DNA from: Chalara sp. BL73
Taxonomy: Eukaryota; Ascomycota; Leotiomycetes; Helotiales
Direction of reading: 5' to 3'
Length of the DNA: 64,000 bases
Assembly (NCBI GenBank): GCA_918026815.1
Contig: CAKJVC010000209.1
Coordinates: forward strand, 16,570-80,569
Both the position numbers and the translations under genes were made by a program. Shown in pieces: positions 10,600-22,375 of this stretch. Position 1 is the first letter of the stretch. Every line of letters begins with the position of its first letter. Below the pieces are notes generated by a model. That model had not been told where the DNA came from and made no database searches. It saw only the letters and a program-made list of their open reading frames with translations.

Positions 10600-13500
10600 A
10601 TATATAACTATAGTAATTGCGCATTTCTACAAGTAAAATCTAGTTTTCGATTTTTGAAAATAACTGATTTTTTGTCTGTAAACTGCTTAAAGTTAAAAAA
10701 AACTTTTAAAAAGCAAACTATTTAAAGTTTTCACTCGTAAAACCGCAATATATAAAAAGCCGATACAGTGCTTTTTTTGATTTAAGTTTAATACAACTTG
10801 AAAAAAAGTTAATTTTTGACTTTTGTAAATTGTAATAACGTAAACAAGCTGTAAAAAAAACTAGGTCCGTAAACAAAAAACGTTTTTATAATTATAAATA
10901 TAAAAAGAAAATAAAATAAAAACAACTCCGAGCAGACAGTCTAGAAAATCCGGGCCGATATAAATGTTAAAGCGAATAAGCAATACCGAAAGTATAACTG
11001 TAGAAAACGTTGCATTCGTAAACTAAAATATATTAATAATAGTTTTTATAAAGCCGTTAATTAAACTATGTTCGGTTTATAAATTAGCTGTAAGTATAAC
11101 ACGAGCGCCGATATATATATAAAGTTCTAGTAACAAATTATCGGTTTTATTTTCGGTAGCTCGAGCAGCGCTACGGCCGGTATGCCGAGCTGTTATTTTA
11201 ATAACAAGCTGTTATAGTGCAACTAAAAAAGTAAAATTCCGTTTCGCGACTTCGTTTTTAGTATAATAAAGCCGTAAAGCTGTTGCAAAACTTTAGATTT
11301 CGAGTGCAAAAAACGTATTTGCGATGCGTGTACAAAGCAGTTTTCAGCTAGCAATTAACAACTAGAAAACCCGTAACTTATTTAAAACAGCCCGAAACTT
11401 AGTTAAAAAATCGTTTTTTTTTTATTGTTGTATAACTTAAGTTAGCCGAACAAATCGATTAAAAGCTCGATATAAGCACTAGTTTTTAATAGTATAAAGC
11501 TCGGTTTAAACAGCCGAAATATATAATAGCTTTTTTTTTACAAGCAGCAATTGAAAAAAATCTTTATATAACAAAACGTTTACATTTTCGAAAAAAAGTG
11601 TGCTCGAAAAGAAAATCGCTTGTAAACGATTGTTAATTAGCGACAAAGTTTTTAAGTTTATTATAGATTTTTTATTAATAATTAAAAATCGACAATACCG
11701 AAATTGACTTTGTAAAGCTTGTAAAATCGACGTACTTATATTTGATTTTTTGCTTTTAACTAAAAGCCGAAGCAAACTATGTAAAGTTTAGCCGATAATA
11801 TTAAAAACTGCAATACTTGTAAAAGTACTTCGGAATACCGAATTACTTTTTCTAGCTTTAATTGCGAGTTTTTAAAAGCGAGCACAAATTTTTAACAGTG
11901 TATACGTTTTTCCGGATTCGGCAACGCTATTTACATTTAATAGTAGTTAAAAAAGTATAAGCTTTTTTAGTGTTGCTGCATTAAACTTGTAAACGTATTA
12001 AAAAACAACTGTATTGTAAAATTTCAGCTGTTTCGTATTTAAGTTTTCGGGCGAAAAATTACTTGTAACAATCTGTACAATTTAATTATTATTTTTAAAC
12101 TGCTTTTATATATCCGGGCGTATATTGCAACGACCGATATATGCAAACTAGTTATATTGCCGATTAAGTAAACGTTGATTTAGCTCAGTAGTGTCGATTT
12201 GTGAAAAATTATAGCTTAAACGCCGGCGAGCTAAAAGCTTAAATTCATTTAATATAGTATTGTTTTCTTTTTTTGAATTTAGCTTAATATTGCTATTATC
12301 GGACTCCGAGTTTTTGTCAGATACCGGGTCGGTATAGTAGTCTGAAAAATAAGAATACGCTTATACACAAGCCGAAAACGCGTCGTTGTAAAACTCGTAA
12401 ATTCGTTTATTAACCGAAAGTAAATTATTTTATTTTGTAAACGAATAATGTAATATAAGTTTTACTCGGCAATAGTCCGTATACTTAAACGAAGTAAAAT
12501 AGCTTAAATACTGTAAATAATAGTTAATAACACAAAGTTTAGCTCGAAGCCGGTATAATTACTTAATTTAATTTTAGTTTTGTAAATACTTAAACAAAAA
12601 AAAATTTACAAACGCAAAATCGACCGAATTTTAACGCTGTTTTCGATATCGCTGTAAAGTAAAACGCTGTACAGAAACTTTTTTAAATTTAAGTAATATT
12701 AAATTTTTTTGTTGTTTTTTCGAGCGGCAGTCAAGATTTACAACTTGCCGAGTAAATTTTTGCACCGGAAGTTTTAATAAAATATAAAATACTTTTTGAA
12801 CAAACTAGTTACGTTTTTTAATTAGTTTATTAAGCAACCGAAAAACAAAAAACAACAAAAAAGCGCGGTTATTAATATAAAGAAAAATTTAAGCTTAAAG
12901 CTTTATATATAATACTGAAAACTTTTCAGCTTTAAAAACGTATTTCTTTAAATAAAATAACACTGTGTAAATTGTAATAAGCGGCTGAATATTAGTATTA
13001 GCTAATTAGCTAAACGTAATTACAAGTGCTACTTAGTTTAAAATAGTATAGTTTCGAGCCGGAAAAAAAATCAAATTTTTGTAGTTAATATTTTTAGTTA
13101 CTATCGCAGTGTTAAATAAAAGTTTCGGAAAAAAAAACCGACAAATTAAAAAAGCTAACGAGCTTTTTTTCGCTTGTAAACAGTAGCTTTAAGTACAAAT
13201 GCTGTAGCGTTGAAAGCAATTAATTAAAGCCGTAAATTGATTTGCGGTGTTTTTTATATCCGTAAACGCAAAAAATGCTGGATTTCGAGCGTCCGGAAAC
13301 TGTGCTTAATTCGGGTTTTTTGCTGTAATTCGCGCTTTTTAGTATTAAGCAAATTTTTTTAGTTTTGCAAATGTATCCGGATTAAGTTAAAATGCGGTTA
13401 AAATTTAAAACAGCCCGTAAAAATAGCTAGACTTACAAACTTGCTATTCCGAACAATTTTATAAATCGGTATACTCGAAAAACGGCTTAATAACGTGCTG

Positions 13501-15118
13501 TAAAAAAGCCGTAAACCGAAAGTAAAAGTAGTAAGCAATAATATAAAAGCAAGCTTGAACGCTGTTTTATTTCTATTTTTGTAGCGCGATTTCATTATTC
13601 GTAAAAAGCTCGTTTCGGCTTAGCAAATAACGGTAAAAGTTATTTTATTGCATATTAGCTGCACTAAACGTAAAAAAAACAAAAGCAGCGTTAAAGCTAA
13701 AAAATCGAACTTAAGTCTGTAAAGCATTGTTTCGATTTTTTTAAAATAAACGTATATCGGTTAAACAGCTATTTTAACAAACGATTTAAAGTAAAATATA
13801 ATTCGAATTGTTAACTAACGTTTTTACAAGCTTTTTACAAATAAAATCTTTAGTTTTCGAGTGTTTAAAAACGTAAAACCGAGCCGATTTGTTAGCTTTT
13901 CGCTGCATTAAAATATTAAAAACCAAAAACCGCTAGCGAAAATGCTAGCTAAATTTGCTATTTTTATAGTATAGTAAATGCCGCGTATACTTCGCTAAAT
14001 TAACTTTACGGATTCGTGAAGTATTAAACTTTGTACAGCCGGTAAAATAAAAAGTTAAAAAAACTATAGCAAACAGCTTATTGTTTCTAGCTGCTTTATT
14101 TAAAAAAGTCGAACGAATAAAAAGTGCAAGCAGCTCGTAATTTAACAGAATTTGAGCTGTACGCTCGGCCGTAAAACTTGCTAATATTAAATCAACTTCT
14201 GTAGCGTTAATACCGATATTAAAAACTATTAATTAAGAATTTGAAGAAAGCAAGTCGCTGTCCGTAACAAGCTGTACCGGATCCGGATTTAAATTACTAT
14301 TAAAGTTATTATTGTTAATAATAGAAAAAATAAAAGAAAAAACATTACTGTTTTCTGGAAGCGTATTAATACGAGTTGTTGAAATTGTAATATTTTTGTA
14401 ATTTAGATAGTAAGCCTGTAAAAACCGAAGCTAAGTTAAAACTCGATTTTTACGGACCCGAAAATCTTTAGTATACTAGCGAGAATATCGAAAATCGGCC
14501 TAGAAAACACTGTTGAACGGCCGTAAAAGCACTATATTTAATTCAGCAAGCAAATTAAATAATACATTAACCGTTTTAACAATATTGTGGTGGGGATTGA
14601 TTCCTTTTTCTTTGTAGTTGTCACGTGATGAAGTGTGGGTTGCTAGTCATGTGACCTCGGATCGAAGGGTGCATATAAGGGATGCTTTCAGTGCTGGGGA
14701 TCAAGCAGAACCAACAATCATCATTTTTATCAACAACAACACTTAGAACGCTATATCAATACAACTGATTCTACTCTTCTATATATTATATCCTATAAGC
14801 TATTGACGTTTATCTATTATATAGAGCTTAGGCTCACCGGTGCTCTCCCCAGTATGCTACAGCCACCGCTATCACGCCTATAAGTTTCGTGCTAGATCCT
14901 GTTGCTGTTCTTGCTCTCAGCATGTTCCCCGCCACAATATTTTGCGTAAAACTCACGCAATAGCCCGAATAGTGATATTGATAGCCGCGAACGCGATATA
15001 CAACTATTTGAACGTGTAAGCGAGCAATAATTATTTTTTCAACTTGACTTAAAGCTAGCAAGTAAAAAAGAACTTCTCCGAAATTTATATTATTATTTAC
15101 GCTTATTAAAAAAAGCAA
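10600..15118 (-). pseudogene. Helitron replicase-helicase remnant (DUF6570, Helitron-like N, PIF1), RIP-degraded
   Basis: Read on the minus strand with stops ignored, the region follows a fungal Helitron protein. Near 15100-14945 is LSQVEKIIIARLHVQIVVY, typical of DUF6570. Around 14000-12870 are stretches resembling the Rep region, such as RNPAFFAFTDIKNTANQF and LNKLIKKRN. At about 11930 comes a degenerate Walker A (VAESGKTYTLL), then a DEAD-like box reading IINKKSIINLKTLSLI near 11690. Further on are LYIYIGARVILTANL, YVITIYKSQ and NLNQKKHC at about 10760, and the end near 10625. Dozens of W/Q codons are now stops, and Asp/Glu/Gly read as Asn/Lys/Ser. The frame is interrupted by the solo LTR at 14586-14936; removing it with one target copy restores the reading across the join. 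It would have replicated the element by rolling circle and is clearly inactive. Confidence 0.88.
14586..14936 (+). mobile_element. Solo LTR, family C, inside the Helitron frame
   Basis: TGTGGTGGGG..CCCCGCCACA, 351 bp, with ATAT on both sides (AATAT if the terminal A is counted as target). It holds a CACGTG at 14622-14627 and a string around 14800-14830 shared with the 8144-8453 copy. It is much less RIPped than the Helitron around it, so it inserted later or escaped RIP as a short sequence. Confidence 0.85.
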
Positions 15119-15869
15119 CTGGTTGTTTTTGTCCTGTAAAAAGCATCGTTAACAAATGCCGACTTGTAAACGCATTTAGAACCAACGTTTATAGCACCGG
15201 CTACAGGTTTTTATTTGTATAGCATTTATAGCTGTATAAAAGTTTTGAATATACTGCTATTGCTTCGCAGATATAAATCCCGGCTTTGTCGCAAATTGTA
15301 AAAAAGGTTGTTCAATAGTGATTTCAAGTACAGAAAAAAGTAGCGGCATTGTTTCTGAAAAAAAAAAAAGCCGAATAGTTTCTGAGCCTGCAACAAGTAT
15401 TTTCGGGCGTGTTACAACGTTCGCAGATCGATTAACACGTTTTCGAGGCTGTATATTGAAGTCGACAAACTGTAAAGCTCGTTTTTGCCGTGATCGAACT
15501 CGAGCTTCGCGACATCGAAAACAAGTAGCTAAAAGTCTGCTAGCAGGATTAGCAGGATCTTAAAGAAATAAAAAAAGTTCACGTGTATTAGCACACGCAA
15601 AGCAACATTTAGTAGCTATTACGAATAAAAAAAGTAAAGTAATTGATTAATATTTTTGATATTTTGCTAAAGCTACAAGCTTTACGGTCAAAAAACGTGT
15701 GCAGCTAACGTACGGACCTGTAAATGGCTCGTGTTCAAAAACACTGTAAGTTACTTAATTCCAATTCTACTACTAAAACCTGTAAGTAGTTCAAAAGCCT
15801 GTAAGTACAAAACTCCAAAAGCTTATAAAAGTCTTTAAAAGCTTGTAAAGGCCTGTGAATGCCTGTAAA
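15119..15869. other. AT-rich tract upstream of the Helitron frame
   Basis: Mostly RIP-like sequence. A plus-strand frame at 15318-15563 (81 codons, Arg/Ser/Lys-rich, ending KSLLAGLAGS) is open but unrecognised; it could be a relic accessory frame. Confidence 0.35.
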
Positions 15870-15915
15870 TTGGGGGCTAAGCCCCCAAGCCCCCCTATTT
15901 CGCTGCGCTTAGCTT
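15870..15915. repeat. GC-rich hairpin module, right copy
   Basis: GGGGGCTAAGCCCCC, AAGCCCCCC, then TATTTCGCTGCGCTTAGC. It matches the module at 8997-9040 in the same orientation, so the Helitron tract is bracketed by direct copies about 6.9 kb apart. Confidence 0.8.
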
Positions 15916-16355
15916 TACGGCTAACGCACGGGCCTATAAACGAACCGTGCAAAAGACCTGTTACCTGACTACTCTTTTTTAAGTCACATGATTCGTTTTG
16001 AGCGCTGAACCACTCCAATTTTCGGCGTCACGTGCCCCCACGCACTGGGTTCTGACTTTAGTAAGAAAGCAAGCTTTCTAATCAAAAAAAATTCATAAAG
16101 TTTGCACAAACGTTCACAAATATTCATAAATAAATCACTTTTGTAAGTACACTTTTTGACTTCGATGTTGTAGTTCACCCTTTAATTAATTAATTAAACT
16201 ATTTCAAATATAATCATTATAAAATTTAAACTTGTATCTATTTTTATGATCCGGCAAATAAATAACAGCTGCGTTGGAAAACTAATAGTAATCAATTGAA
16301 AATAGTCAAAATACCTAAAAAACCAATCGTTCTCACTAAGGCGATCACTATTTGA

Positions 16356-16452
16356 CCTCAGACGCTTCGCAGACGCTCGCGAGCACGTGGGCCGATTAGG
16401 CCAATTTGGGTAAGTTTAAGTGGATCGCCTTGGCACAGCGAAGCGTCTGAGG
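16356..16452. repeat. Short inverted repeat (15-bp perfect arms)
   Basis: CCTCAGACGCTTCGC at 16356-16370 and its exact complement at 16438-16452 enclose 67 bp. A second complementary pair (AAGGCGATC at 16338-16346, GATCGCCTT at 16423-16431) overlaps it in crossing order. It may be a minimal foldback element or a folded transcript. No coding. Confidence 0.7.
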
Positions 16453-16559
16453 AACTGAGATAAGAGAAACCTGCTCTTACGCCAGGCACGTGATTATGCC
16501 TGAGAATCCTAGCTCTCCAAATTCTAGCGAGTCCGGGCGTGGTCATAGTAATTATGTTG

Positions 16560-17428
16560 TGACTCGGCTAATGCACATTACTAAGCACTAAAATATGTTG
16601 CCCCTTTCCTCGCACCGGCGAAACTCCCGGACTACATTCTTTTCACCTCTGTGTCTTCAAGACTTGTTGTTACATTAAATCGTCATAGGACATTTTCCTA
16701 GATGCTCCGAATCTTGAATACACTTTGCTAATCGCGATCAAACAGGGGGTAGCAGCCGAAGTAGTGATCGGTGGCGCGAGTGAAACGATCGACAGCGTGA
16801 TCAACCATAATCTTTTTTTCTTATTGCTTAGTGGTCTCCTTTAAGGAGAAATGGTTAAAGAAACTGACATATTCGTAACAACTTCGTAGACTTACTAAGC
16901 AAAATTTTGTGATTCCAAAACAATATATTTGTCTCGTGACACTGTGCGTCTCGGGACGCAGGGACAGACGTTATTATTAATTGTTTTGTAATTGATTAGT
17001 TTAGTAGATCACATGCGGTTTTGGTTAGGTGGGGTTTTGAGCAGGGATATCTGCTTATGCAAACCTAACTAGGATGGGGGATGGGGAGGGAAGTTCCCGG
17101 AAGAGGCTTTCGCCATGCTAAGGTTAGTTTACGGGGCTTCTGCGGTTTTGCTGACATTTTAGTTGCCTTGAAAAAGTTATTAGAGATCAGCCCGGAACTA
17201 ATATCTCAAGATCAAAATACCGCAATTGCAGGGATATTCTCTCTGCATTTAGCGAGAAGAAACCCTGTCAATTCCAAGACTTGTGCTACAAATAGCAACC
17301 AACCCCTAAACCTTGATTCAGTCAACAACCCTCAGCCGCACCACGTTGCAACGAAAGAAGGATGGACACCTCCAGGACTCGGTTTTGCTTTAACCATAAC
17401 CACTATCTCCATCTTACCACATTCAGCA
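16560..17428. other. 5' flank of the HET-domain gene
   Basis: Normal-composition sequence upstream of the preferred ATG at 17429. The same frame stays open back to an ATG at 17081, but that extension has no domain, is Asn/Pro-rich and starts in a G-rich stretch, so I treat it as 5' UTR. Confidence 0.5.
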
Positions 17429-19447
17429 ATGGAGACAGACAACATAAAAGAACTCTATGCCCCGCTAGCTTTGGCTGCAGGTCAATTCCGACTGATCACA
17501 GTGTATCCCCGGTTCTCGCCTCCCAAGGACACAGCACAGCCGCATAATAAACTTCCTTTGAGATGCGACCTCTACAACGCCTCGCGAGACGGCAGCGACC
17601 AATATCAAGCTTTGTCCTACACGTGGGGAGATGCCGAAGACACGGTGCCGTTACTCGTAAACGGTATCGAGATTCCCGTAACGAGAAATCTCCGAGTCGC
17701 CCTGGACTATATCCGGGATGATTATACGAATTCGACGTTCTGGATCGACGCGCTGAGCATCAATCAAACGGATGACGGGGAGAAGACAGAGCAAGTGAAG
17801 CATATGAAGGGCATCTACGTCAACGCTTCTTCGACACGAGCCTGGCTCGGACTTCCAGACAACCACAGCGATGAGGTCATAGCAGAGCTTAATCGTGTCG
17901 GGAAGTCCATCGTCAGCACTGGCACCCTCGAGCTTTTGATTGAACTTGCCTCACTTTCTAGCGAGAATACGGAGCTCTACCAGTCTCTGGAGACAAAGAT
18001 CAACGACCGCTTGGCGGGCTTCTTCGAGATGGCACTCCAAGATCTGGCTCGTACCCAGTCTCTCATCACCGCTGTTCAAGCATTCTTTTCTCGAGAGTAC
18101 TGGAATCGCGTATGGATTCTGCAAGAAATAGTCGTATCCCCCAATATCCGGATTCAATGTGGGAATTCCAACATTCTCTTCCCCAATTTCTATGCTGGTT
18201 TTTTCTACGTTACTATGATGAAAGTCCATGTCATAGCAAAGCTCTCTCCTCAAGTCACACACTTGGTCGAGTTGCCTCCGCGTGGTGACACCAAAGAACT
18301 ATTGGTTCATTTCCAGACTATCGCGAAAACAGGCTTCAGCCCATCTGCGCCAAAGATTTTTGGCATGAGAAGAAGGTATCAACTGCTCTCAGACAACCAG
18401 TCAACCCCGGAAACAACAAACACTCTCGCGCAAATCTTGGCTCGGATTTGTGTAACTGGCGCTCTGAAGGCATCATCCCATGCGACTGATGACAAAGATA
18501 AGGTTTTCGCCTTACTTGGGATGGCGAGCGATGGCGATAGCCTTAGTATTGTGGCAGATTATTCTATGTCATGCTCTTCTGCCTACATTATGGCTGCTCG
18601 CAAGATCATTATGTCGGGCCAGGTAGATTTGCTCTCGCTCTCACAATTGCGGAGCAGGAGCGCAAATCTACCTTCATGGGTTCCGGATTGGTGTGCAGAG
18701 TGGATCTTACGCCCCAGTGGCCAACTTCCATGGGACACAGCCTTCGGTGCTTCTGGAGACAGCGCATTACAGGTGCCGGCAGACGTTGGCACCTCTCCTA
18801 GCCAACTGACCTTGAATGGCTGCCTCGTCGGTAGGGTCGAAACTCTTGGAAAAGCATAGGAGCCACATTTGATTGACGGCTGCGTAAAAAATACGCCAGG
18901 TGTGGCAGCATATCTGCTTGATGTAGCAAATCTATGTGTATTGTCGGACCTGAAATTCATGGACACCAATTTTAGTATCTACACCAATAACGATCACCGT
19001 CGACAGGCTCATATTCGCGTCCCGATTGCCGACCAAGAAGGATATGGAATGAGCTTTATTCGTCGAGCTACTCAGGAATGTCACCAAGGCTACAAAGAAG
19101 TATTGGAAGCGACCAAGAACAGCATAGACTACCTTCTGGGTCGTGAAGCAGCCGAGCCAGTGAAAATACCTACCAACTCTAATGCGAAAGTGTCATACTT
19201 GAATATGCTGGAATGGCAACGTGATCGGAAGCCATTCCTTGCGGACAATGGGTATGTGGGACTTGCTCCTAGCCACGTTGAGAAAAATGATGTGATCGTT
19301 ATCTTTCTCGGCGGGAAGTTTCCTTACGTCCTTCGGAAAAAACAAAATGGAGCTTTTACGTTTGTTGGTGAAGCGTACGTTCATGGGATCATGTATAGAG
19401 AGTTCATGCAAAAAGAAGTGGCAATCAAATCTTTTACGATAGAGTAG
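17429..19447 (+). pseudogene. HET-domain (heterokaryon incompatibility) protein with one in-frame stop
   Basis: From ATG 17429 a single frame runs to TAG at 18857-18859 (codon 477) and then continues in the same frame to TAG at 19445-19447, 672 aa if read through. HET motifs are clear: YQALSYTWGD (residues 59-68), WIDALSINQ (105-113) with HMKGIYVNAS after it, and YWNRVWILQE (224-233). The far end has the usual tail GYVGLAPSHVEKNDVIVIFLGG and YVHGIM, downstream of the stop, so the stop truncates a conserved region. TAG could come from TGG or CAG by the TpG/CpA change that RIP prefers. HET proteins trigger cell death on fusion of incompatible strains. Either the locus is dead, or the allele makes a 476-aa form keeping the HET domain. 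Confidence 0.85.
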
Positions 19448-20193
19448 AAAATAGCTGTTTTATAAAGGAGGTGGAATGGAAGTCTAAGTTACATGGCAAG
19501 CATAATAGCACCCTACAAGTGACACTTCTCCTTTTACTCCCAGGAAACGGGCTGCTCCGACGAGACTGGGAAACTCATGCAATCCTGACTCTTTGAGCCT
19601 CATCTCCTAACATAACTTAGAGCTTCAAGAGGAGGTGAAAGTTCGTGACAGAAGCAGTAACGCTGAATGTAGAGTTCGACAATATGAGAGCGAGAGCACG
19701 AAAATGGCTCATGTTCCAAACCCGGCATGAACCGGTTCACCTCACCAAAGGGCACCTGTAAACGCTCGAAGATATTTCCATGAAGTCCAGCATTTTGCAA
19801 GTGCGAATGAACTTCTTTTGCACCGGAAAAGGGCTGGAAACTTGAGTTGTCTTGTTTATGTCCATATGTAAAACACAATGTACTAGAGCGAGGCCTTAAT
19901 TTGTAGAGAACGGCAGTTTGACATTTATGCCTTATGGCCGTAGTGGCATAAATAAGATGGAGACGCGACGGTATCTATCAAAGGGCGCATAAAAGTAGAG
20001 GGACTGGAGTTTTGTGGTTTCTCTCCAACAAAGAGCGGAAGCACATGCGATCGAAGGCCTATCTGCACCGATTAAACAACTCCGCGCTGCCCTAGTACTA
20101 TTTTCGAAATGCGCCGTGACGGTTTTGCATACCGTCAACTCTCGGTTGTACAACAGCTCTAGCCCACGTCTAATCCATTAGCCCACGTCTAAT
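19448..20193. other. Region downstream of HET gene
   Basis: Normal-composition sequence. A minus-strand open frame at 19878-19600 (92 codons, Cys/His-containing) resembles nothing I know. A 16-bp unit AGCCCACGTCTAAT is duplicated at about 20160-20192. Confidence 0.35.
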
Positions 20194-20780
20194 TTATTCG
20201 CCATCACGCTCCGCGACGCCCTTATTCTCAAATAGTAGATATGTAGGATCTTGGAATAGTCGATTTGGCCGCCCGTTTCGGCGTGGAGCAGCTTGGTTTC
20301 GTTTATTCCCTTTCGTTATGTTCCTTTTCTGCTTCATCTTCCACAGCATCCCATTCTCCATCTCCGTATGTGAGCTCCTATTTCCAGCCACCATGTGCCT
20401 AGCGACCTCCTTCATTTCGAACGGGGTGACTCATCCTGGGCTATTTGGTGGCTGTGACTTCGGGCCAGAGAGTTCGGCAGGTCCGCCAAGCACAAACTCT
20501 TTAGGCGGACTTGCAAATCTTGCTTGCGTGATTTTATCTCGCTGGAGTTGTTGTAACTTCCGCTTCAGATAACTTGTGCATCTCTCATATGAGAGTGTCT
20601 TTTCCACCGATAATCTCTCGCAGTGCGTTTGCGACGTCGAAGATCGCTCGGTTGGGGAGATGGATTGGTAAGTCGAAGGGTAGTATTCGCCTACTTGGAG
20701 AGTTGGGACGTCCGGATTGGAAGGGGATAGGATGGATTCGGGTGTGGGGGAGAAAAGGTGGGTTGTGTATTGCCTTAGAG
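20194..20780 (-). pseudogene. Unrecognised minus-strand frame, possibly a gene remnant
   Basis: On the minus strand one frame is open from about 20780 to the TAA at 20194, broken only by a TGA near 20430. The upstream half is Ser/Thr/Pro-rich (LSPSNPDVPTLQVGEYYPST) and then basic (YLKRKLQQLQRDK). The downstream half starts MKEVARHMVAGNRSS. Composition looks coding, but no domain is recognised and no splice pair removing the stop was found. Confidence 0.3.
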
Positions 20781-21340
20781 TACTTTCATGGCTGGGAAAG
20801 TATCCTTTATTTAAAGTCAGTTATATTATAGGTGTGGTGCATGTACGGCGATAGCTCAAGGCCAACGGAAACAAGTATGAGCATACCCAGGGATATTCCC
20901 TCGCGCAGAAATTGGGATGTGGTGATACTCTCGCTTGGGAAACTCGATCTTGATCGGTTTGCTCCCCGTCATACCAGGCGTTGCTTGGGAAGCATTGCTT
21001 TGAAGAGTGGGGACCAAGCGTTCTACGTGGGATCTAGGTAGCTGACATGTCCCTGACTACAAGTCACCCACCTGAAGTCTTCGCGGTTTTGTGATTTTAC
21101 ACCAAAAGTCACGTATTACAGCATTAAAATAATTAACGAATTAGCCACAAAATAGTGAAAATTTATATATAAGACTTGTTTATATTTAAGTTAACTAAAA
21201 AAATATATTTCTTATTGTGATTTAATCTTTATTACTATCGTATTACAAAGCGAAAAAGTTAAAGAGTCGCGAAATTTAGCTAATTCACACCAAAATTCGT
21301 GTAAATTTCAACTTTAGTAAATTAAACACTCTAGAACCTT
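20781..21340. other. Flank of the MULE fragment
   Basis: Normal-composition sequence up to about 21060, then AT-rich. It has open frames without recognisable product. Confidence 0.3.
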
Positions 21341-21587
21341 TTTACAGCACTTGAAAATAGCTTTTCCGCATACTGCTTTCGAGCAATTTACCTTTATCTC
21401 TGATCGCGAGAAAGGCATGACAAACGCTCTTGCAGAAGTCTTTCCTAATGCTTATCATCTTCATTGTTGCCAGCACCTTGCTGATAATTTACAGCAAAGA
21501 TACGGCAATAAAGTGAGGCTTCTATTCTGGAAGGTTGCTAGAGCGAAATCAGAAGAAAAGCTGAAAGAAGCGCTACGTAGGTAGACC
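21341..21587 (+). pseudogene. MULE (Mutator-like) transposase fragment
   Basis: The frame 21351-21584 reads FEQFTFISDREKGMTNALAE and then FPNAYHLHCCQHLADN and KVARAKSEEKLKEAL. This is the MULE transposase core around the second catalytic Asp (SDREKG) with the C-H-H pattern (HLHCCQHLADN). Only this piece remains; nothing N- or C-terminal is adjacent. It is almost untouched by RIP. Confidence 0.85.
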
Positions 21588-21666
21588 TATAAGGCAATCA
21601 CTATCAGCCTATTGTACGCACTCCCATATGCCTCTATTCTAGCCCGTGATTCTTTGCGTCGTTACA
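21588..21666 (+). repeat. LTR fragment related to the solo LTR at 27672-27971
   Basis: The string TACGCACTCCCATATGCCTC and the end GCGTCGTTACA match the last 70 bp of the 27672-27971 LTR. The 5' part is missing. Confidence 0.65.
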
Positions 21667-21693
21667 AAGAGTTCCGATATAACCAGGTTTGAC

Positions 21694-21890
21694 TGTATGT
21701 TATTCCGGAAGCATTCAAACATAAACTCTGTACTTTCGTGACTTCCATGCCCGTCAAATATAAGCAAACGAGCGTCTGTAGGACGTGCAGGAGCAGTTTG
21801 CGGAATGAACACTTTTTTAAGCCATTCGACAGCTGTATCGTTCGTAGTCCACCCGTTTTCAGTTGCTGTTGAAAATGAGAAAGGCGATTT
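21694..21890 (-). pseudogene. Pogo/Fot1-type DDE transposase fragment
   Basis: On the minus strand an open stretch of 65 codons reads ATENGWTTNDTAVEWLKKVF and then ARLLIFDGHGSHESTEFM..CFRNNI. DGHGSH is the hallmark around the second catalytic Asp of pogo/Tigger transposases (DDE_1). It lacks an ATG and the third acidic residue region, so it is a truncated relic of a Tc1/mariner-superfamily element. Confidence 0.85.
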
Positions 21891-22096
21891 TTAAGCGCTC
21901 GCTTCCGTTAAATTGATTGTTTGTGTTCACAAGCCGAGGCAGCCTAGCACTCGGCAGTTTTCCCCGTTTGCCTTAAATTTAAGGTGCTGGAGATCAGCCG
22001 GGTTGATACCCTGACCCACCCCAGCTAGAGCGAAGAGCTGAATGCCTAGCCGAGCCCGCTAATCAGACAGCTGGATAAGAGTTTCTCTTGATGGTT
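21891..22096. other. Unassigned sequence before the solo LTR
   Basis: About 200 bp of normal composition with no feature seen. Confidence 0.4.
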
Positions 22097-22101
22097 CTCA
22101 G

Positions 22102-22375
22102 TGTCGGATACCTATCAAGTAGCAAAAACGTAGTAGCTATTGACTACGCTCTTGCTGGTGCGATTATGGTTCCTTTGTTCTTGATTCTAAGCTATGGCCT
22201 ATTGCCAGGTGATAGATGTTGAAGGCCATATGTGTCACGTGAACTGTCACGTGATACATGTACTGAATAGGTTTGGTCTCAGCCTACAATATGTATATAT
22301 CACTCGTTTTCTCTCATTCTGTAGAAGAATCAAGCACTTTTCACTTCAATAATAGAAGACCCCACAATTCCAACA
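22102..22375 (+). mobile_element. Solo LTR, family B, with CTCAG target duplication
   Basis: 274 bp, TGTCGG..CCAACA, flanked by CTCAG at 22097-22101 and 22376-22380. It holds two CACGTG motifs (22236-22241, 22248-22253) and a TATA-like ATGTATATATC at about 22291. Its first 80 bp match 7815-7890. Confidence 0.9.

Noticed and set aside
17081..17428. N-terminal extension of the HET protein
   Set aside because: Frame is open but lacks a domain and starts in a G-rich leader; the ATG at 17429 gives the usual spacing to the HET motifs.
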